In this document: piece after piece, positions 23,576 to 33,841 of the stretch | Position numbering within the stretch: position 1 is the first letter of the stretch | Layout of the letters: each line of letters begins with the position of its first letter | DNA from: Porticoccaceae bacterium | Lineage (GTDB): Bacteria > Pseudomonadota > Gammaproteobacteria > Pseudomonadales > Porticoccaceae | Assembly (NCBI GenBank): GCA_029248755.1 | Contig: JAQWIR010000010.1 | Coordinates: 1-64,000 of the forward strand | Length of the DNA: 64,000 bases | Reading direction: 5' to 3' | Notes under the pieces: model-generated | Database searches by the model: none | The model's input: only the letters and a program-made list of their open reading frames with translations | Told to the model about the DNA's origin: nothing | Made by a program: the position numbers and the translations under genes

Positions 23576-24259
23576 CTAGATTTTTAGCACTGACTTTACA
23601 AAGGGTGTGGTCAATCGGCGCTGTTCACGCAGGGAGGCGGTATCAAGTGTTTCAAGAGCGTCAATAAGTGTTTTCGAGTCTCGAGATAGTCGAGTTAAAA
23701 GAAACTTTGCCACCTCATCAGAGAGATACATCCCACGCAGATTGGAACGAAACTGGAGCATCCTTCTTAAATCATCATCATTAAAATCATTAATAATATG
23801 GATCAGTCCCGACTGAAGCCTCGACAGTAAATCCGGCAACGTAATACCAATATCTTCCAATAGTTGATGACTTGAAAAAATAAGCCTTGTGCCACTCTGG
23901 CGACAATCATTGAAAAAATTAAATAGTGGGACTTGCCAATCATCTTTATTGCCCACCGCATGTAAATCATCGAGACAGACTATTGAAGCAGAATCCAATC
24001 CTTCTAATATCTGTTGCGCAGGATATTCTTGCAACTCCATCAACGGCAAATAGATGACATCGTCATCTTTATGAAAGGGACTACGCTGACAAGTCGCCTG
24101 AAGTAAATGTGATAATCCAGCTCCTCTATTACCCACCAAACAGGCAATTTTATGAGGGCTTTCTTGGAGCACAAACTTGGCGAGCTGCTGAGTTGAACCC
24201 TTGGGCGCGTAAAAATTATTAAAGGTGGCCTGATCATCTAGTTTTATTTCAAGATTCAT
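23576..24259 (-). CDS. hda: DnaA regulatory inactivator Hda
   Basis: AAA+ protein related to DnaA that, with the beta clamp, promotes ATP hydrolysis by DnaA after initiation. The degenerate Walker A region GNRGAGLSHLL, the Walker B-like IVCLDDLHAVG and the sensor segment LLSRLQSGLIH are seen. I chose ATG at 24259 (227 residues, MNLEIKLDDQATF). TTG at 24289 or GTG at 24277 are alternatives that overlap or touch the upstream DUF2066 gene. The usual clamp-binding motif would be at the extreme N-terminus; QMNLEIKL just upstream of or at the start resembles QL-x-L-x-L, so the GTG start could matter. Confidence 0.9.
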   Translation of the reverse strand: MNLEIKLDDQATFNNFYAPKGSTQQLAKFVLQESPHKIACLVGNRGAGLSHLLQATCQRSPFHKDDDVIYLPLMELQEYPAQQILEGLDSASIVCLDDLHAVGNKDDWQVPLFNFFNDCRQSGTRLIFSSHQLLEDIGITLPDLLSRLQSGLIHIINDFNDDDLRRMLQFRSNLRGMYLSDEVAKFLLTRLSRDSKTLIDALETLDTASLREQRRLTTPFVKSVLKI

Positions 24260-24273
24260 TTGATGAGATTGAT

Positions 24274-25359
24274 TCACGGGGCCACCCAATTATAGGTTAA
24301 TCGACCAATTGATCGATTATCTGAGGATAAATAGGACTCTACTAAGCCCGTTCGTATTAACTCAGCATGAAGAAGCTCTACACTACCATTTATTTCAATT
24401 GCCACCACTAGCTCACCCTTGTTAACCGAATATAACTGAAGGGCTTCCACTAATTCCAACTGCTCTAAACCTCGAAGAGCCATTTGATAATTTTTATAGG
24501 ATAAGACGCCATCAATTTGTACTAACAGTTTATCAGTCTCAAGCTGAGGAACATAGGTATGTGACTGCAACAATGTATCTAAAACCTGATCAACCGATGC
24601 ATCAATCAAGTCGGTCATAGAGTCACCATAAAAGTCATTCATTTGACGCTTACCAGATTCTTGATAGGCCCAAGCTCCTCTAATCTGTCCGTCAGATGCT
24701 TTAAATACCCTAAGAGCGAACCAACCATCAGCGTCATATCCCTGTGACGCATTATTTAATGGGTCTACTTTCATAGCCCAAGCATCTTTAACTGAAACAG
24801 ACAATTGATCCTCAAGATCATAACTAGGCAAAAAGTAACTGATAGATCGGGCTTGCATAGCGCGCTCAAAAGCCTCTATTAATTCAAATGAAGGGTCCCC
24901 AGCTTGCAACTGTTTAGATGTTGATTCATCTAATACACGTCGACCTTGGACAATGTCATCAACCATCAACCAAACCAAAAAATTTGGTCGAATTGCGGGA
25001 ATAATTGGCAACTGCGCCTGTTTTAATAATTTATCAACCGATGGGCGATCAAACTTTACAACTAATCCTGTAGCTATATTTTTTTTCGCATCTGAATCAG
25101 ATAATTGATTAAATCCAACCGAATCTAAGAATGCTTTAGGATCAATAAGGAATGGTTTTAGCTGTGGCGACTGTAAAATTTGACTATTTCCAGTTAATTT
25201 TATCAGTATCTTTGAAAAAGCAATTTCGATTCCCGCTTCTCTAGATTCTTTGGTTTGATCATCCACAGGAACCAAAACACGATATAAATCAGTAGCTTGG
25301 CTGGCACTTATCGCTAGACTAATGCATATAAAGATCCCTATTAACCAACGCTTCAACAC
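24274..25359 (-). CDS. DUF2066 secreted protein
   Basis: Function unknown. A signal peptide of about 22 residues ends at SASQATD, followed by a mature domain starting YRVLVPVDDQTKESREAGIEIAFSKILIKLTGN, the DUF2066 signature. The 361-residue length is usual. The family is commonly found between purM and hda in gammaproteobacteria, as here. It is divergent from purM with a 103-bp gap. Confidence 0.85.
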   Translation of the reverse strand: MLKRWLIGIFICISLAISASQATDLYRVLVPVDDQTKESREAGIEIAFSKILIKLTGNSQILQSPQLKPFLIDPKAFLDSVGFNQLSDSDAKKNIATGLVVKFDRPSVDKLLKQAQLPIIPAIRPNFLVWLMVDDIVQGRRVLDESTSKQLQAGDPSFELIEAFERAMQARSISYFLPSYDLEDQLSVSVKDAWAMKVDPLNNASQGYDADGWFALRVFKASDGQIRGAWAYQESGKRQMNDFYGDSMTDLIDASVDQVLDTLLQSHTYVPQLETDKLLVQIDGVLSYKNYQMALRGLEQLELVEALQLYSVNKGELVVAIEINGSVELLHAELIRTGLVESYLSSDNRSIGRLTYNWVAP

Positions 25360-25462
25360 TGTATCTCCAAATTATTTTGCAACATTGTACCAGTGCTTGA
25401 TGAAAATTTGCCCAACTCAGCCTAAAATACCCACCTTCTGTTCATTGTTGTAGGATTTTTTC

Positions 25463-26509
25463 ATGACCAAAGCAACTCAATCTTTGAGTTACAAAGACGC
25501 AGGCGTTGATATTGACGCCGGAAATGCACTGATCGAAAAGATAAAGGGAGCGGCTAAAAGAACCCGGCGACCTGAAGTTATGGCTGGCTTAGGTGGCTTT
25601 GGCGCTCTTTTTGAATTACCAACCGGTTACCAACAACCAGTTCTAGTCTCTGGCACTGACGGTGTAGGCACTAAATTACGCCTAGCCTTAGATTCTGGCA
25701 AACACAGTACAGTTGGAATTGATTTAGTCGCCATGTGCGTTAATGATCTGATTGTGTGTGGTGCCGAACCGCTTTTCTTTCTTGATTATTATGCCACTGG
25801 CAAATTAGACGTTGATATCGCAGCCTCGGTTGTAAATGGTATTGCGGACGGGTGCGAGTTGTCAGGCTGTTCACTGATTGGTGGTGAAACAGCTGAGATG
25901 CCTGGCATGTACGAAGGGGAAGACTACGACCTTGCAGGATTCTGTGTGGGCATTGCTGAAAAATCTGAGTTAATAGACGGTTCAAAAGTAGCTGTGGGTG
26001 ACACATTGATAGGCCTGTCTTCAAGCGGTCCTCATTCAAATGGCTACTCACTTATTCGAAAGGTTTTAGAGGTCACAAAAACCGATCCATCTAGTTTTGA
26101 GTTAGACGGTGAAAAACTTATCGATCTGCTTATGGCGCCAACAAAGATTTATGTTAAGTCACTTTTAAATCTTATTTCTAAGCTTCCGGTTCATGCAATT
26201 TCACATATCACAGGTGGCGGTTTACTCGAAAATATTCCGCGTGTTTTACCCAACAATGCGACTGCTGTGATTGAAACTAAGGCATGGAAGCGCCCAATTG
26301 TTTTTGACTGGATTCAAGAGCAGGGAAATATTGATTCTAAGGAAATGTATAGAACCCTAAATTGTGGTGTTGGGATGGTTATCTGTGTCCCGGCTGAGGC
26401 TGAATCTGAGGCGTTAAAATTGCTGGCTGATAGTGGTGAAGAGGCGTTTGTTCTAGGTACTATTCAAGAAACCAAAGCTGATCAACCACAGGTTCAAATC
26501 AATGACTGA
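25463..26509 (+). CDS. purM: Phosphoribosylformylglycinamidine cyclo-ligase
   Basis: AIR synthetase, the fifth step of purine synthesis. It begins [22 protein letters not shown] and shows GTDGVGTKL, the [25 protein letters not shown] block and [14 protein letters not shown]. The 348-residue length is normal. It overlaps purN by 8 bp, giving translational coupling. No PUR-box-like operator was evident upstream. Confidence 0.98.
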   Translation: MTKATQSLSYKDAGVDIDAGNALIEKIKGAAKRTRRPEVMAGLGGFGALFELPTGYQQPVLVSGTDGVGTKLRLALDSGKHSTVGIDLVAMCVNDLIVCGAEPLFFLDYYATGKLDVDIAASVVNGIADGCELSGCSLIGGETAEMPGMYEGEDYDLAGFCVGIAEKSELIDGSKVAVGDTLIGLSSSGPHSNGYSLIRKVLEVTKTDPSSFELDGEKLIDLLMAPTKIYVKSLLNLISKLPVHAISHITGGGLLENIPRVLPNNATAVIETKAWKRPIVFDWIQEQGNIDSKEMYRTLNCGVGMVICVPAEAESEALKLLADSGEEAFVLGTIQETKADQPQVQIND

Positions 26510-27185
26510 TAGCCCTCAATCGTCAGTACCTAAGCGATTGGTAATCCTAGTATCAGGTGGAGGTTCTAATCTTCAATCACTGATCGATGGCTGTGCAAGT
26601 GGTAATATTAACGCCACTATATCTGCTGTTATTAGTAATAATCCTGAAGCTGGTGGCTTGGAGCGCGCAGCAAAATCAGGCATCCCAAACCTTGCGATTG
26701 ACCATAGAGCTTTCGACAATCGAGAATCCTTCGATCAGGCATTGAGTGAATTAATTGATAGCTTTTCTCCAGATTTAGTTATCCTTGCTGGGTTTATGCG
26801 AATCCTAACTGCAAACTTTGTTGATCATTATTTAGGACGGATGATGAATATTCACCCTTCATTGTTACCCGCCTATCCAGGGCTTCATACTCATAGAAGA
26901 GCCCTGGAAGCAGGGGATAGAAAAGCGGGAGCAACTGTTCATTTTGTTACCCCTGAACTTGACGGTGGGCCATCTATCATTCAAGCTCAAGTTGAAATAG
27001 ACAATCATGATAATGAGGACTCGTTAGCATCCAAAGTTTTGGCATTCGAACATAAAATATACCCTGAAGCGGTGAAATGGTTTTGTGATGGCCGATTAGT
27101 AATGGAAAATAATCACGTTAAGGTCGATAGCGGTTCAGTACCTGAGAGTGGAATTATTTACAATTTGATCGAACCATCCACCTAA
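26502..27185 (+). CDS. purN: Phosphoribosylglycinamide formyltransferase
   Basis: Transfers a formyl group from 10-formyl-THF to GAR in purine synthesis. The start region [18 protein letters not shown], the catalytic block [22 protein letters not shown] and [15 protein letters not shown] are present. The 227-residue length includes a slightly long N-terminus. It overlaps purM by 8 bp. A DUF3108 gene follows 18 bp downstream. Confidence 0.97.
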   Translation: MTDSPQSSVPKRLVILVSGGGSNLQSLIDGCASGNINATISAVISNNPEAGGLERAAKSGIPNLAIDHRAFDNRESFDQALSELIDSFSPDLVILAGFMRILTANFVDHYLGRMMNIHPSLLPAYPGLHTHRRALEAGDRKAGATVHFVTPELDGGPSIIQAQVEIDNHDNEDSLASKVLAFEHKIYPEAVKWFCDGRLVMENNHVKVDSGSVPESGIIYNLIEPST

Positions 27186-27203
27186 GCTGTAGTCTAAACT
27201 GAT

Positions 27204-27995
27204 ATGATGATGCCCAGCCCTGTTAAAGCCATTAGCAATACAAGATTATTCAAATTAAGTCTCATTATAAATATTGTAATGAGCTCTTTTGTATTTGTTG
27301 GGCCAGCATATACTCAGGAAAAAACCATTAATTCAGTTGTTATTAAACCCTATGATCTGGAGTATATCGCAGAAATTGATGGCATGAAGATAGCGTCCAG
27401 AAATCAGTTATCTAAACAGGGCGCACAATACAGAGTCAAAACTAAAGCAAAAAATTTCTTGGGTACTATTAGGGAGCAGAGTGATTTTAAAATCTCTAAT
27501 ATTGGCAATATTGTTCCACTGAGATACTCAAAGCAACAGAAAACGATACTGGGTAATCGCTCTGAATCACAACAGTTTGATTGGGCCTCAAAGTCACTTT
27601 CATACTCAGTGAATGGTACTTCAGGAAAGTTGGATATATTGCCCGGTTACTTTGATAGGCTTTCATTAACAGAACAACTGCGACTCAGCATTGCATCTGG
27701 CAAAGAAAAATTTGGCTACAGTGTTATCAGTAGAGGGACATCAAGGCAATATCAGTACCAGGTAATTGGCAACCAAATTCTAAGGACAAATCAGGGATCT
27801 TATAATAGTCTAGTGATTGAAAGGTTGAGTGAAAATTCGGCTAAGAAAACTAAGATCTGGTTTGCGTTAGATTGGGATTATGTAATCCTCAAATTGGAAA
27901 CGTATGAAAAGAATTCGAAAAAAACCATGGTAATAAGCCGCGGAAAATTAAATGGCAATTTAATATTACCCCTCGAAAATAAGGTAGAAATCTAA
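27204..27995 (+). CDS. DUF3108 secreted protein
   Basis: Function unknown. An N-terminal signal peptide (about residues 1-37, hydrophobic LSLIINIVMSSFVFVG, then AYTQE) precedes a periplasmic domain with the family start YDLEYIAEIDGMKIASRNQL and the LPGYFDRLSLTEQLRLSI segment. Beta-rich with many Ser, Lys and Gln. It follows purN closely, an association seen in other marine gammaproteobacteria as I recall. Start at the first of three adjacent ATG-like codons is uncertain by one or two residues. Confidence 0.8.
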   Translation: MMMPSPVKAISNTRLFKLSLIINIVMSSFVFVGPAYTQEKTINSVVIKPYDLEYIAEIDGMKIASRNQLSKQGAQYRVKTKAKNFLGTIREQSDFKISNIGNIVPLRYSKQQKTILGNRSESQQFDWASKSLSYSVNGTSGKLDILPGYFDRLSLTEQLRLSIASGKEKFGYSVISRGTSRQYQYQVIGNQILRTNQGSYNSLVIERLSENSAKKTKIWFALDWDYVILKLETYEKNSKKTMVISRGKLNGNLILPLENKVEI

Positions 27996-27997
27996 GC

Positions 27998-28891
27998 ATG
28001 GCATTAGAAAAATCAGGCTCAAGTAAACTTATCATTGCGTGTGGCAGCTTAGCGGCTGTGACACTTATTTTTGGCGTCCTCTACAAAACAGGGAACCTGT
28101 CTCAGCAAGATGACTTTGAGTTAATGGGTGTTATACCAGAGCAAATTATTATAGAAAATACAGCTACTGAACCTGAAACTCCAACGGCTGAGATCCCTCA
28201 GACTCAAAACCAAAATCAAACTGAATCAGTTGATGATTCTGACCAAATCGAACAACTAGAAGCTACTGAAGCTACAAAGGCTGAAGCAAAACCTGTCACT
28301 CCGTCTTTACCTAATTTGGATGCTAGTGATCCATTAGTTCGTGATCTTTTGCTCGACAATAAATCATCTCAAGGACTTTCTGAATGGTTAACACTGGATG
28401 ATTTGATTCGCCGATCAGCTAGTTTTATGGATGGACTTGCGCGTGGCTCTATATCTGAGAAAATATTGCCTCTGGGGTCACCAGAGGGTCGATTTACAAC
28501 ACATAGACAGGATAAGGTTATTTGGCTTAATGCGGGTAATTATGAACGCTACGAAAATGTGATTAGCATCATATTAAGTATTGATATGAAATATATGGCA
28601 CAATTTTTTCATAAAGTGCGGCCATTATTAGAGACAGCGTTCGCAGAATTAGGTTATAGACCTAGACAGATGGACGGTATTATCTTGCAGACTATTGATA
28701 ATATCCTTACAACCCCAGTGATTGTTGAACCATTAAGGCTCACTCGAGATTCTGTGGCTTATAAATTTGCGGACCCTGAATTAGAAAGCCTAATGCCTCT
28801 TCAAAAACAACTGTTGCGCGCCGGGCCTGAAAACACCCGCCGCATTCAACAGCAGGCTAAAGCTTTGCGAGAGGCGCTACTTAATCCCTAA
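27998..28891 (+). CDS. DUF3014 membrane-anchored protein
   Basis: Function unknown. One membrane segment (about residues 10-28) is followed by an acidic, Glu/Thr/Gln-rich low-complexity linker (about 45-100) and a C-terminal globular domain with the DUF3014 signature (LDDLIRRSASFMDGLARG, NYERYENVI). It is probably periplasmic or exposed on one face of the inner membrane. It starts 2 bp after the DUF3108 gene, so co-translation is likely. Confidence 0.78.
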   Translation: MALEKSGSSKLIIACGSLAAVTLIFGVLYKTGNLSQQDDFELMGVIPEQIIIENTATEPETPTAEIPQTQNQNQTESVDDSDQIEQLEATEATKAEAKPVTPSLPNLDASDPLVRDLLLDNKSSQGLSEWLTLDDLIRRSASFMDGLARGSISEKILPLGSPEGRFTTHRQDKVIWLNAGNYERYENVISIILSIDMKYMAQFFHKVRPLLETAFAELGYRPRQMDGIILQTIDNILTTPVIVEPLRLTRDSVAYKFADPELESLMPLQKQLLRAGPENTRRIQQQAKALREALLNP

Positions 28892-28899
28892 AACTCAAA

Positions 28900-29466
28900 C
28901 TAAGTTTTAGGTAGAGTGACCCCTGTTTGTCCTTGGTATTTACCGCCGCGGTCTGCGTAGGATGTCTCACACACCTGGTCTGATTCAAAGAACAACATCT
29001 GAGCTACCCCTTCATTGGCATATATTTTTGCCGGCAGGTTGGTGGTATTAGAAAATTCCAAAGTCACATGCCCCTCCCACTCTGGTTCTAGAGGTGTCAC
29101 GTTAACAATAATCCCACAACGCGCATAGGTTGATTTACCCAAGCATATGGTAAGCACCTGACGGGGAATCCTAAAATATTCAACTGTTCGAGCAAGGGCA
29201 AATGAATTGGGCGGAATAATACAATAGTCGCCTTGTACGTCTACAAATGCATCGTTATCAAAGTTCTTGGGGTCCACTGTTTTGGAGTGAATATTAGTGA
29301 AGATTTTAAACTCGTCAGCACAACGAACATCGTAACCATAGCTTGAAACACCATAGGAAATCACTCGCTCATCACCATGATAGCGAACCTGTCCAGCCTC
29401 GTAGGGCTCGATCATTTTATTTTGTTCTGACATTTGGCGAATCCAATGGTCTGACTTGATACTCAT
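28900..29466 (-). CDS. dcd: dCTP deaminase
   Basis: Deaminates dCTP to dUTP for thymidylate synthesis. The start [12 protein letters not shown], the core [16 protein letters not shown], the catalytic region [26 protein letters not shown] and the end [14 protein letters not shown] match the E. coli-type enzyme. The 188-residue length is normal. It lies downstream of apbC with a terminator between them, and converges on the DUF3014 gene with 8 bp between. Confidence 0.97.
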   Translation of the reverse strand: MSIKSDHWIRQMSEQNKMIEPYEAGQVRYHGDERVISYGVSSYGYDVRCADEFKIFTNIHSKTVDPKNFDNDAFVDVQGDYCIIPPNSFALARTVEYFRIPRQVLTICLGKSTYARCGIIVNVTPLEPEWEGHVTLEFSNTTNLPAKIYANEGVAQMLFFESDQVCETSYADRGGKYQGQTGVTLPKT

Positions 29467-29510
29467 CTGTGTTGACTCCAGCTACTTTTAAAAGATTTTA
29501 GTGAAAATTA

Positions 29511-29541
29511 AAGCCCCGTATCATACCGACTTATGGGGCTT
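29511..29541 (-). terminator. Intrinsic terminator between apbC and dcd
   Basis: AAGCCCC (29511-29517) pairs with GGGGCTT (29535-29541), and the stem can extend by three more pairs including one G-T. On the minus strand the stem is followed by TTTAATTTT. It should end apbC transcripts, implying a separate dcd promoter in the short remaining 44 bp. Confidence 0.65.
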
Positions 29542-29553
29542 GCGCAAACCGCT

Positions 29554-30357
29554 CTACTCAAAAACAATTTGCGGCGCCGATTGACTGTCTGATTGCTCTA
29601 ATTGAGACAGCAAATTTTCTGCAATTTTTACATAACGAGAAGAGATTTCTGGATCAATGTCTGTAATGGAAATGGGCTTGCCAGCATCACCCTGCTCACG
29701 AATAGCTTTATCTAAAGGCAGGCTTCCAAGAAGTTGAGTTCCATATTGTTTTGCAACTTTTTCACCCCCGCCCTGGCCAAAAATAGACTCTTCTGTGCCA
29801 CAATTTGAACAAATATGGGTAGCCATGTTTTCAACAATCCCCAGAACCGGTATTTTTACTTTAACAAACATTTCTATGCCTTTTTTAGCATCGAGCAATG
29901 CAATATTTTGCGGAGTGGTTACTATCACCGCACCAGAAATTTGTGCCTTTTGTGCAAGGGTTAACTGAATATCCCCAGTGCCCGGGGGCATATCAACCAC
30001 CAAAACATCTAATTCTCCCCAATCTGTCTGCTGTAATAATTGCTGTAGTGCCCCAGCGGCCATAGGCCCGCGCCACACCATGGGAGTTTTATCCGTGGTT
30101 AGGTATGCCATTGAGATGGTCGCTATACCATGTGCCATAACAGGTTTAAAAAACTTTTCATTGACCACTTCAGGCCTTTGGTCTTCGGCTACTCCAAGCA
30201 TCATAGCAATACTTGGACCATAGATATCAGCATCTAATAAACCCACCGATTTACCCAGTGATTTAAGGGCTAATGCCGTATTAACTGCTGTAGTTGACTT
30301 ACCTACCCCTCCCTTGCCCGATGCTACCGCAATAATATTTTTTACCTTATCTAACAC
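29554..30357 (-). CDS. apbC: Mrp/ApbC-type Fe-S carrier ATPase
   Basis: P-loop ATPase that binds and transfers Fe-S clusters. The deviant Walker A GKGGVGKS lies at residues 14-21, the VVDMPPGTGD motif follows, and the cluster-binding CSNC is near residue 184. At 267 residues it lacks the N-terminal DUF59/MIP18 domain of E. coli ApbC. The divergent metG start only 118 bp away leaves no room for it. The start is GTG preceded by AAGGGG. The pairing with metG is the usual context. Confidence 0.94.
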   Translation of the reverse strand: MLDKVKNIIAVASGKGGVGKSTTAVNTALALKSLGKSVGLLDADIYGPSIAMMLGVAEDQRPEVVNEKFFKPVMAHGIATISMAYLTTDKTPMVWRGPMAAGALQQLLQQTDWGELDVLVVDMPPGTGDIQLTLAQKAQISGAVIVTTPQNIALLDAKKGIEMFVKVKIPVLGIVENMATHICSNCGTEESIFGQGGGEKVAKQYGTQLLGSLPLDKAIREQGDAGKPISITDIDPEISSRYVKIAENLLSQLEQSDSQSAPQIVFE

Positions 30358-30475
30358 AAATACCCCTTACAACTTCTAATTTTTAAATGAAAATGACTTA
30401 ATTGCACATGAAAAGTTGGCGTAAAATCGCTATAGTGGCGACTTTATACAATCATCGGAAAAGAAAATCTCCACC

Positions 30476-32497
30476 ATGACAGAAAAGCGCCAAATTTTGG
30501 TCACTAATGCCCTACCCTATGCCAATGCCGCACTGCACTTGGGGCATATACTCGAATATACACAAACCGATGTTTGGGTTCGCTTTCAACGTATGCGCGG
30601 TCACCAATGTTACTATGTTTCGGCCGATGATGCCCATGGTACTGCAATTATGCTTAAGGCGGACGAAAAAGGTATTAGCCCAGAGCAGCATATTGCTGAT
30701 ATGCGCAGAATTCATGAAGCGGATTTTCGCGATTTTCATATTAGTGTTGATAATTATCACAGCACTCATTCTGATGAGAATAAACAGTATGCTGAATTAA
30801 TCTACAATCGCTTAGTTGAAAATGACCACATAGCTAAACGTGAAATTACTCAGGCATTTGATGCTGAGAAACAACTTTTTCTTGCTGATCGCTATATCAA
30901 AGGTACATGCCCAAAGTGTAAAGCAGAAGACCAGTACGGCGATAATTGCGAAGCTTGCGGCGCTACTTATTCTCCGACCGATTTAATTAATCCGGTTTCT
31001 GTGCTGTCTGGTACTACCCCTATTGAAAAGCAATCGACTCATTACTTTTTCAAACTCCCGGAATTTACTGACTTTTTAAAATCTTGGACCCGCAGTGGCG
31101 CTGTTCAAACTGAGGTGGCCAACAAGCTGGGGGAATGGCTTGATAGCGGCTTACAAGAATGGGATATAAGTCGAGATGCACCGTATTTTGGCTTTGAAAT
31201 CCCCAATGCACCCAATAAGTTTTTCTATGTTTGGCTCGATGCACCTATAGGCTATATGGCTAGCTTTAAAAACCTGTGTGATAAAGAAAATATAAATTTT
31301 GATCAATTCTGGGGAGCAGATAGTTCGGCTGAGCTCTATCATTTTATTGGCAAGGATATTGTTAATTTCCATGCATTGTTTTGGCCAGCTATGTTAACCA
31401 GCGCCAATTTTAGAACACCGACTAAAGTTTGTGTTCACGGTTTTGTTACGGTTAATGGAAAAAAGATGTCTAAATCCAGAGGCACTTTTATTAATGCACG
31501 CTGTTATTTGGAACATCTTAACCCTGAGTATCTTCGTTATTACTATGCCTCCAAACTCACTTCATCCGTTGAGGATATAGATCTTAATCTGGAAGACTTT
31601 ATTCAAAAAGTGAATAGTGACCTGGTGGGCAAGGTTGTAAATATTGCCAGCCGCTGTGCGAAATTTATCACTAAAGGGAATGATGGAATTCTATCTTCAA
31701 CCATTGCAGATACGGCCCTTTGGGAACAGGTGAGTGGCGCGGGAACAGTGATTGCAGAACATTACGAAAATCGAGAGTTTAGCAAGGCAATCAGAGAAAT
31801 TATGGCTCAGGCTGATGCTGCTAACGAATATATAGCGGCAAAGGAACCCTGGAAGCTAAATAAAGATCCAAGCCAGCATCAACAGGTACAAGACATTTGC
31901 TCTCTAGGAATTAATCTCTTCAGGCTACTTTTAACGTATCTGAAACCAGTAATTCCTGCAATGGCTGAGGATGGTGAGGCATTTCTTAACGATCAGTTAA
32001 GTTGGAGTAGTATTGAGCAACCCCTAACTGGTCATCAAATAAATAACTTTACACCACTGCTCCAGCGGGTGGACAAAGAGAAGGTTGACGCTATGGTTGA
32101 AGCGAGTAAACAGGAAGTGGAACAGGCGAATCAACGTGTGATTGAAGGCCCACTGGCAGATGCACCTATTGCTGATGAAATTAATTTTAATGATTTCATG
32201 AAGGTTGATCTTAGAGTTGCGCGTATTGTTAAGGCTGAAGCCGTTGAGGGCGCTGATAAGCTCCTGGCACTCACATTAGATATTGGCGGCGAAACTCGCA
32301 CTGTTTTTTCTGGCATTAAATCTTCTTACCAAGCCTCGGATCTCGAAGGCCGCCTAACAGTCTTGGTTGCTAATTTAGCGCCAAGAAAAATGCGCTTTGG
32401 TATTTCTGAAGGCATGGTTTTGGCAGCGGGTGATGACGATGGCATTTACCTCCTTGCGCCAGATAGTGGTGCGCAACCAGGACAGAGAATTACATAA
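30476..32497 (+). CDS. metG: Methionyl-tRNA synthetase
   Basis: Charges tRNA-Met and initiator tRNA. The HIGH motif appears as HLGH near residue 22, the zinc knuckle as CPKC and CEAC near 146-162, and the KMSKS signature near 333. A C-terminal EMAP-like tRNA-binding and dimerisation domain spans about 565-673. The 673-residue length matches the E. coli-type dimeric enzyme. It is divergent from apbC. Confidence 0.98.
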   Translation: MTEKRQILVTNALPYANAALHLGHILEYTQTDVWVRFQRMRGHQCYYVSADDAHGTAIMLKADEKGISPEQHIADMRRIHEADFRDFHISVDNYHSTHSDENKQYAELIYNRLVENDHIAKREITQAFDAEKQLFLADRYIKGTCPKCKAEDQYGDNCEACGATYSPTDLINPVSVLSGTTPIEKQSTHYFFKLPEFTDFLKSWTRSGAVQTEVANKLGEWLDSGLQEWDISRDAPYFGFEIPNAPNKFFYVWLDAPIGYMASFKNLCDKENINFDQFWGADSSAELYHFIGKDIVNFHALFWPAMLTSANFRTPTKVCVHGFVTVNGKKMSKSRGTFINARCYLEHLNPEYLRYYYASKLTSSVEDIDLNLEDFIQKVNSDLVGKVVNIASRCAKFITKGNDGILSSTIADTALWEQVSGAGTVIAEHYENREFSKAIREIMAQADAANEYIAAKEPWKLNKDPSQHQQVQDICSLGINLFRLLLTYLKPVIPAMAEDGEAFLNDQLSWSSIEQPLTGHQINNFTPLLQRVDKEKVDAMVEASKQEVEQANQRVIEGPLADAPIADEINFNDFMKVDLRVARIVKAEAVEGADKLLALTLDIGGETRTVFSGIKSSYQASDLEGRLTVLVANLAPRKMRFGISEGMVLAAGDDDGIYLLAPDSGAQPGQRIT

Positions 32498-32644
32498 CTT
32501 TACATCAATAATGAATTAAGGGATTTTATTAGTCCTTGAAGTGAATTTGTTATTCCTAAATAGACTAAAAACTATTTTTTATATATTGAATAGAGGCAGT
32601 CCATTCCATGATAATACAAATCGTTAAAGTTACTTGAGTAATAT

Positions 32645-33220
32645 ATGCAAGAAGTTGCGGTAATCTTAGTCAGTTCAGTTCTGATCAATAACTATGTACT
32701 TGTCCAGTTTCTTGGGCTATGTCCGTTTATGGGCGTCTCAAAAAAACTTGAATCTGCTATTGGTATGTCTGCTGCAACTACTTTTGTATTAACCCTTACC
32801 GCTATGGTTAGCTATGTAATTGATCGGGCTGTATTGATACCTTTGGATCTAGAATATCTCCGTACTATCAGCTTTATCATGGTGATTGCCGCTGTTGTTC
32901 AGTTCACTAAGATGTTTATCGAAAAAACCAGCCCCTTACTTTACAGGGTGTTGGGTGTATTTTTGCCTCTTATTACCACCAATTGTGCTGTTCTAGGTGT
33001 GGCTTTGCAAAATGCTGCCAAGCCTCTTAGTTTTGCTCATGCATCACTCTATGGCTTTGGGGCCGGAGCTGGTTTTTCTCTAGTGCTTATTTTATTTTCG
33101 GCAATGCGTGAGAGATTGGCGGCAGCGGATATACCTCAACCTTTCGAGGGTGCAGCTATAGCGATGATCACAGCTGGATTGATGTCATTGGCCTTTATGG
33201 GATTCGGTGGGCTAGTTTAG
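32645..33220 (+). CDS. rsxA: Rsx/Rnf electron transport subunit RsxA
   Basis: Integral membrane subunit of the ion-coupled electron transport complex that in E. coli keeps SoxR reduced. It has six predicted membrane helices and the [19 protein letters not shown] and [15 protein letters not shown] segments; Cys pairs in these loops hold an intramembrane [2Fe-2S] cluster in Rnf complexes. The 191-residue length is normal. It is the first gene of rsxABCDGE, after a 147-bp gap with no clear promoter, and its TAG directly abuts the rsxB ATG. Confidence 0.97.
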   Translation: MQEVAVILVSSVLINNYVLVQFLGLCPFMGVSKKLESAIGMSAATTFVLTLTAMVSYVIDRAVLIPLDLEYLRTISFIMVIAAVVQFTKMFIEKTSPLLYRVLGVFLPLITTNCAVLGVALQNAAKPLSFAHASLYGFGAGAGFSLVLILFSAMRERLAAADIPQPFEGAAIAMITAGLMSLAFMGFGGLV

Positions 33221-33841
33221 ATGCTAGATTTTGTTATTCAACAACCTATCATTGCCGCTCTTGTGGCTTTGTCTGGACTCGGAATTTTATTCGGAGCACT
33301 GCTAGGTTTTGCCGCGGAAAAATTTAAGATCGAGGGCGACCCAGTTATCGACCAGATTGATCAACTTTTGCCCCAGACTCAGTGCGGCCAATGTGGTTTC
33401 CCTGGTTGCCGACCCTATGCACAGTCTATTGCTGATGGTGATGAAATTAATAAGTGCCCTCCAGGGGGACAATCAACTATTAATTCCATTGCTAGTCTTT
33501 TAGATGTTCCTGCCCCTGAATTAGATCAAGAGCATGGACAAGAAGAGGAAGTAAAATCTGTTGCCTTTATCCGCGAAGATGAGTGTATTGGTTGTACAAA
33601 ATGCATCCAAGCCTGTCCTGTGGACGCTATTTTGGGTGCGGCAAAACTAATGCATACCGTAATTGCTGACGAATGCACCGGCTGTGATCTTTGCGTTGAA
33701 CCCTGTCCGGTAGATTGTATCGATATGCTTCCTTTAGACGTGGGTATCAAGCAATGGCAGTGGCCTTCACCGCCTCTACCTAATGGCCTAATTGCCAGCG
33801 ACAAAACATATATTAGCTTAAACCATGAGGATGCAGCATGA
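33221..33841 (+). CDS. rsxB: Rsx/Rnf ferredoxin-like subunit RsxB
   Basis: Peripheral Fe-S protein of the complex. An N-terminal membrane anchor (about residues 5-26) is followed by a four-cysteine [4Fe-4S] domain (CGQCGFPGC plus a later Cys in KCPPGG) and two ferredoxin motifs, [12 protein letters not shown] near residue 121 and [12 protein letters not shown] near 151. The 206-residue length is slightly above E. coli. Its TGA overlaps the ATG of rsxC in ATGA. Confidence 0.97.
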   Translation: MLDFVIQQPIIAALVALSGLGILFGALLGFAAEKFKIEGDPVIDQIDQLLPQTQCGQCGFPGCRPYAQSIADGDEINKCPPGGQSTINSIASLLDVPAPELDQEHGQEEEVKSVAFIREDECIGCTKCIQACPVDAILGAAKLMHTVIADECTGCDLCVEPCPVDCIDMLPLDVGIKQWQWPSPPLPNGLIASDKTYISLNHEDAA

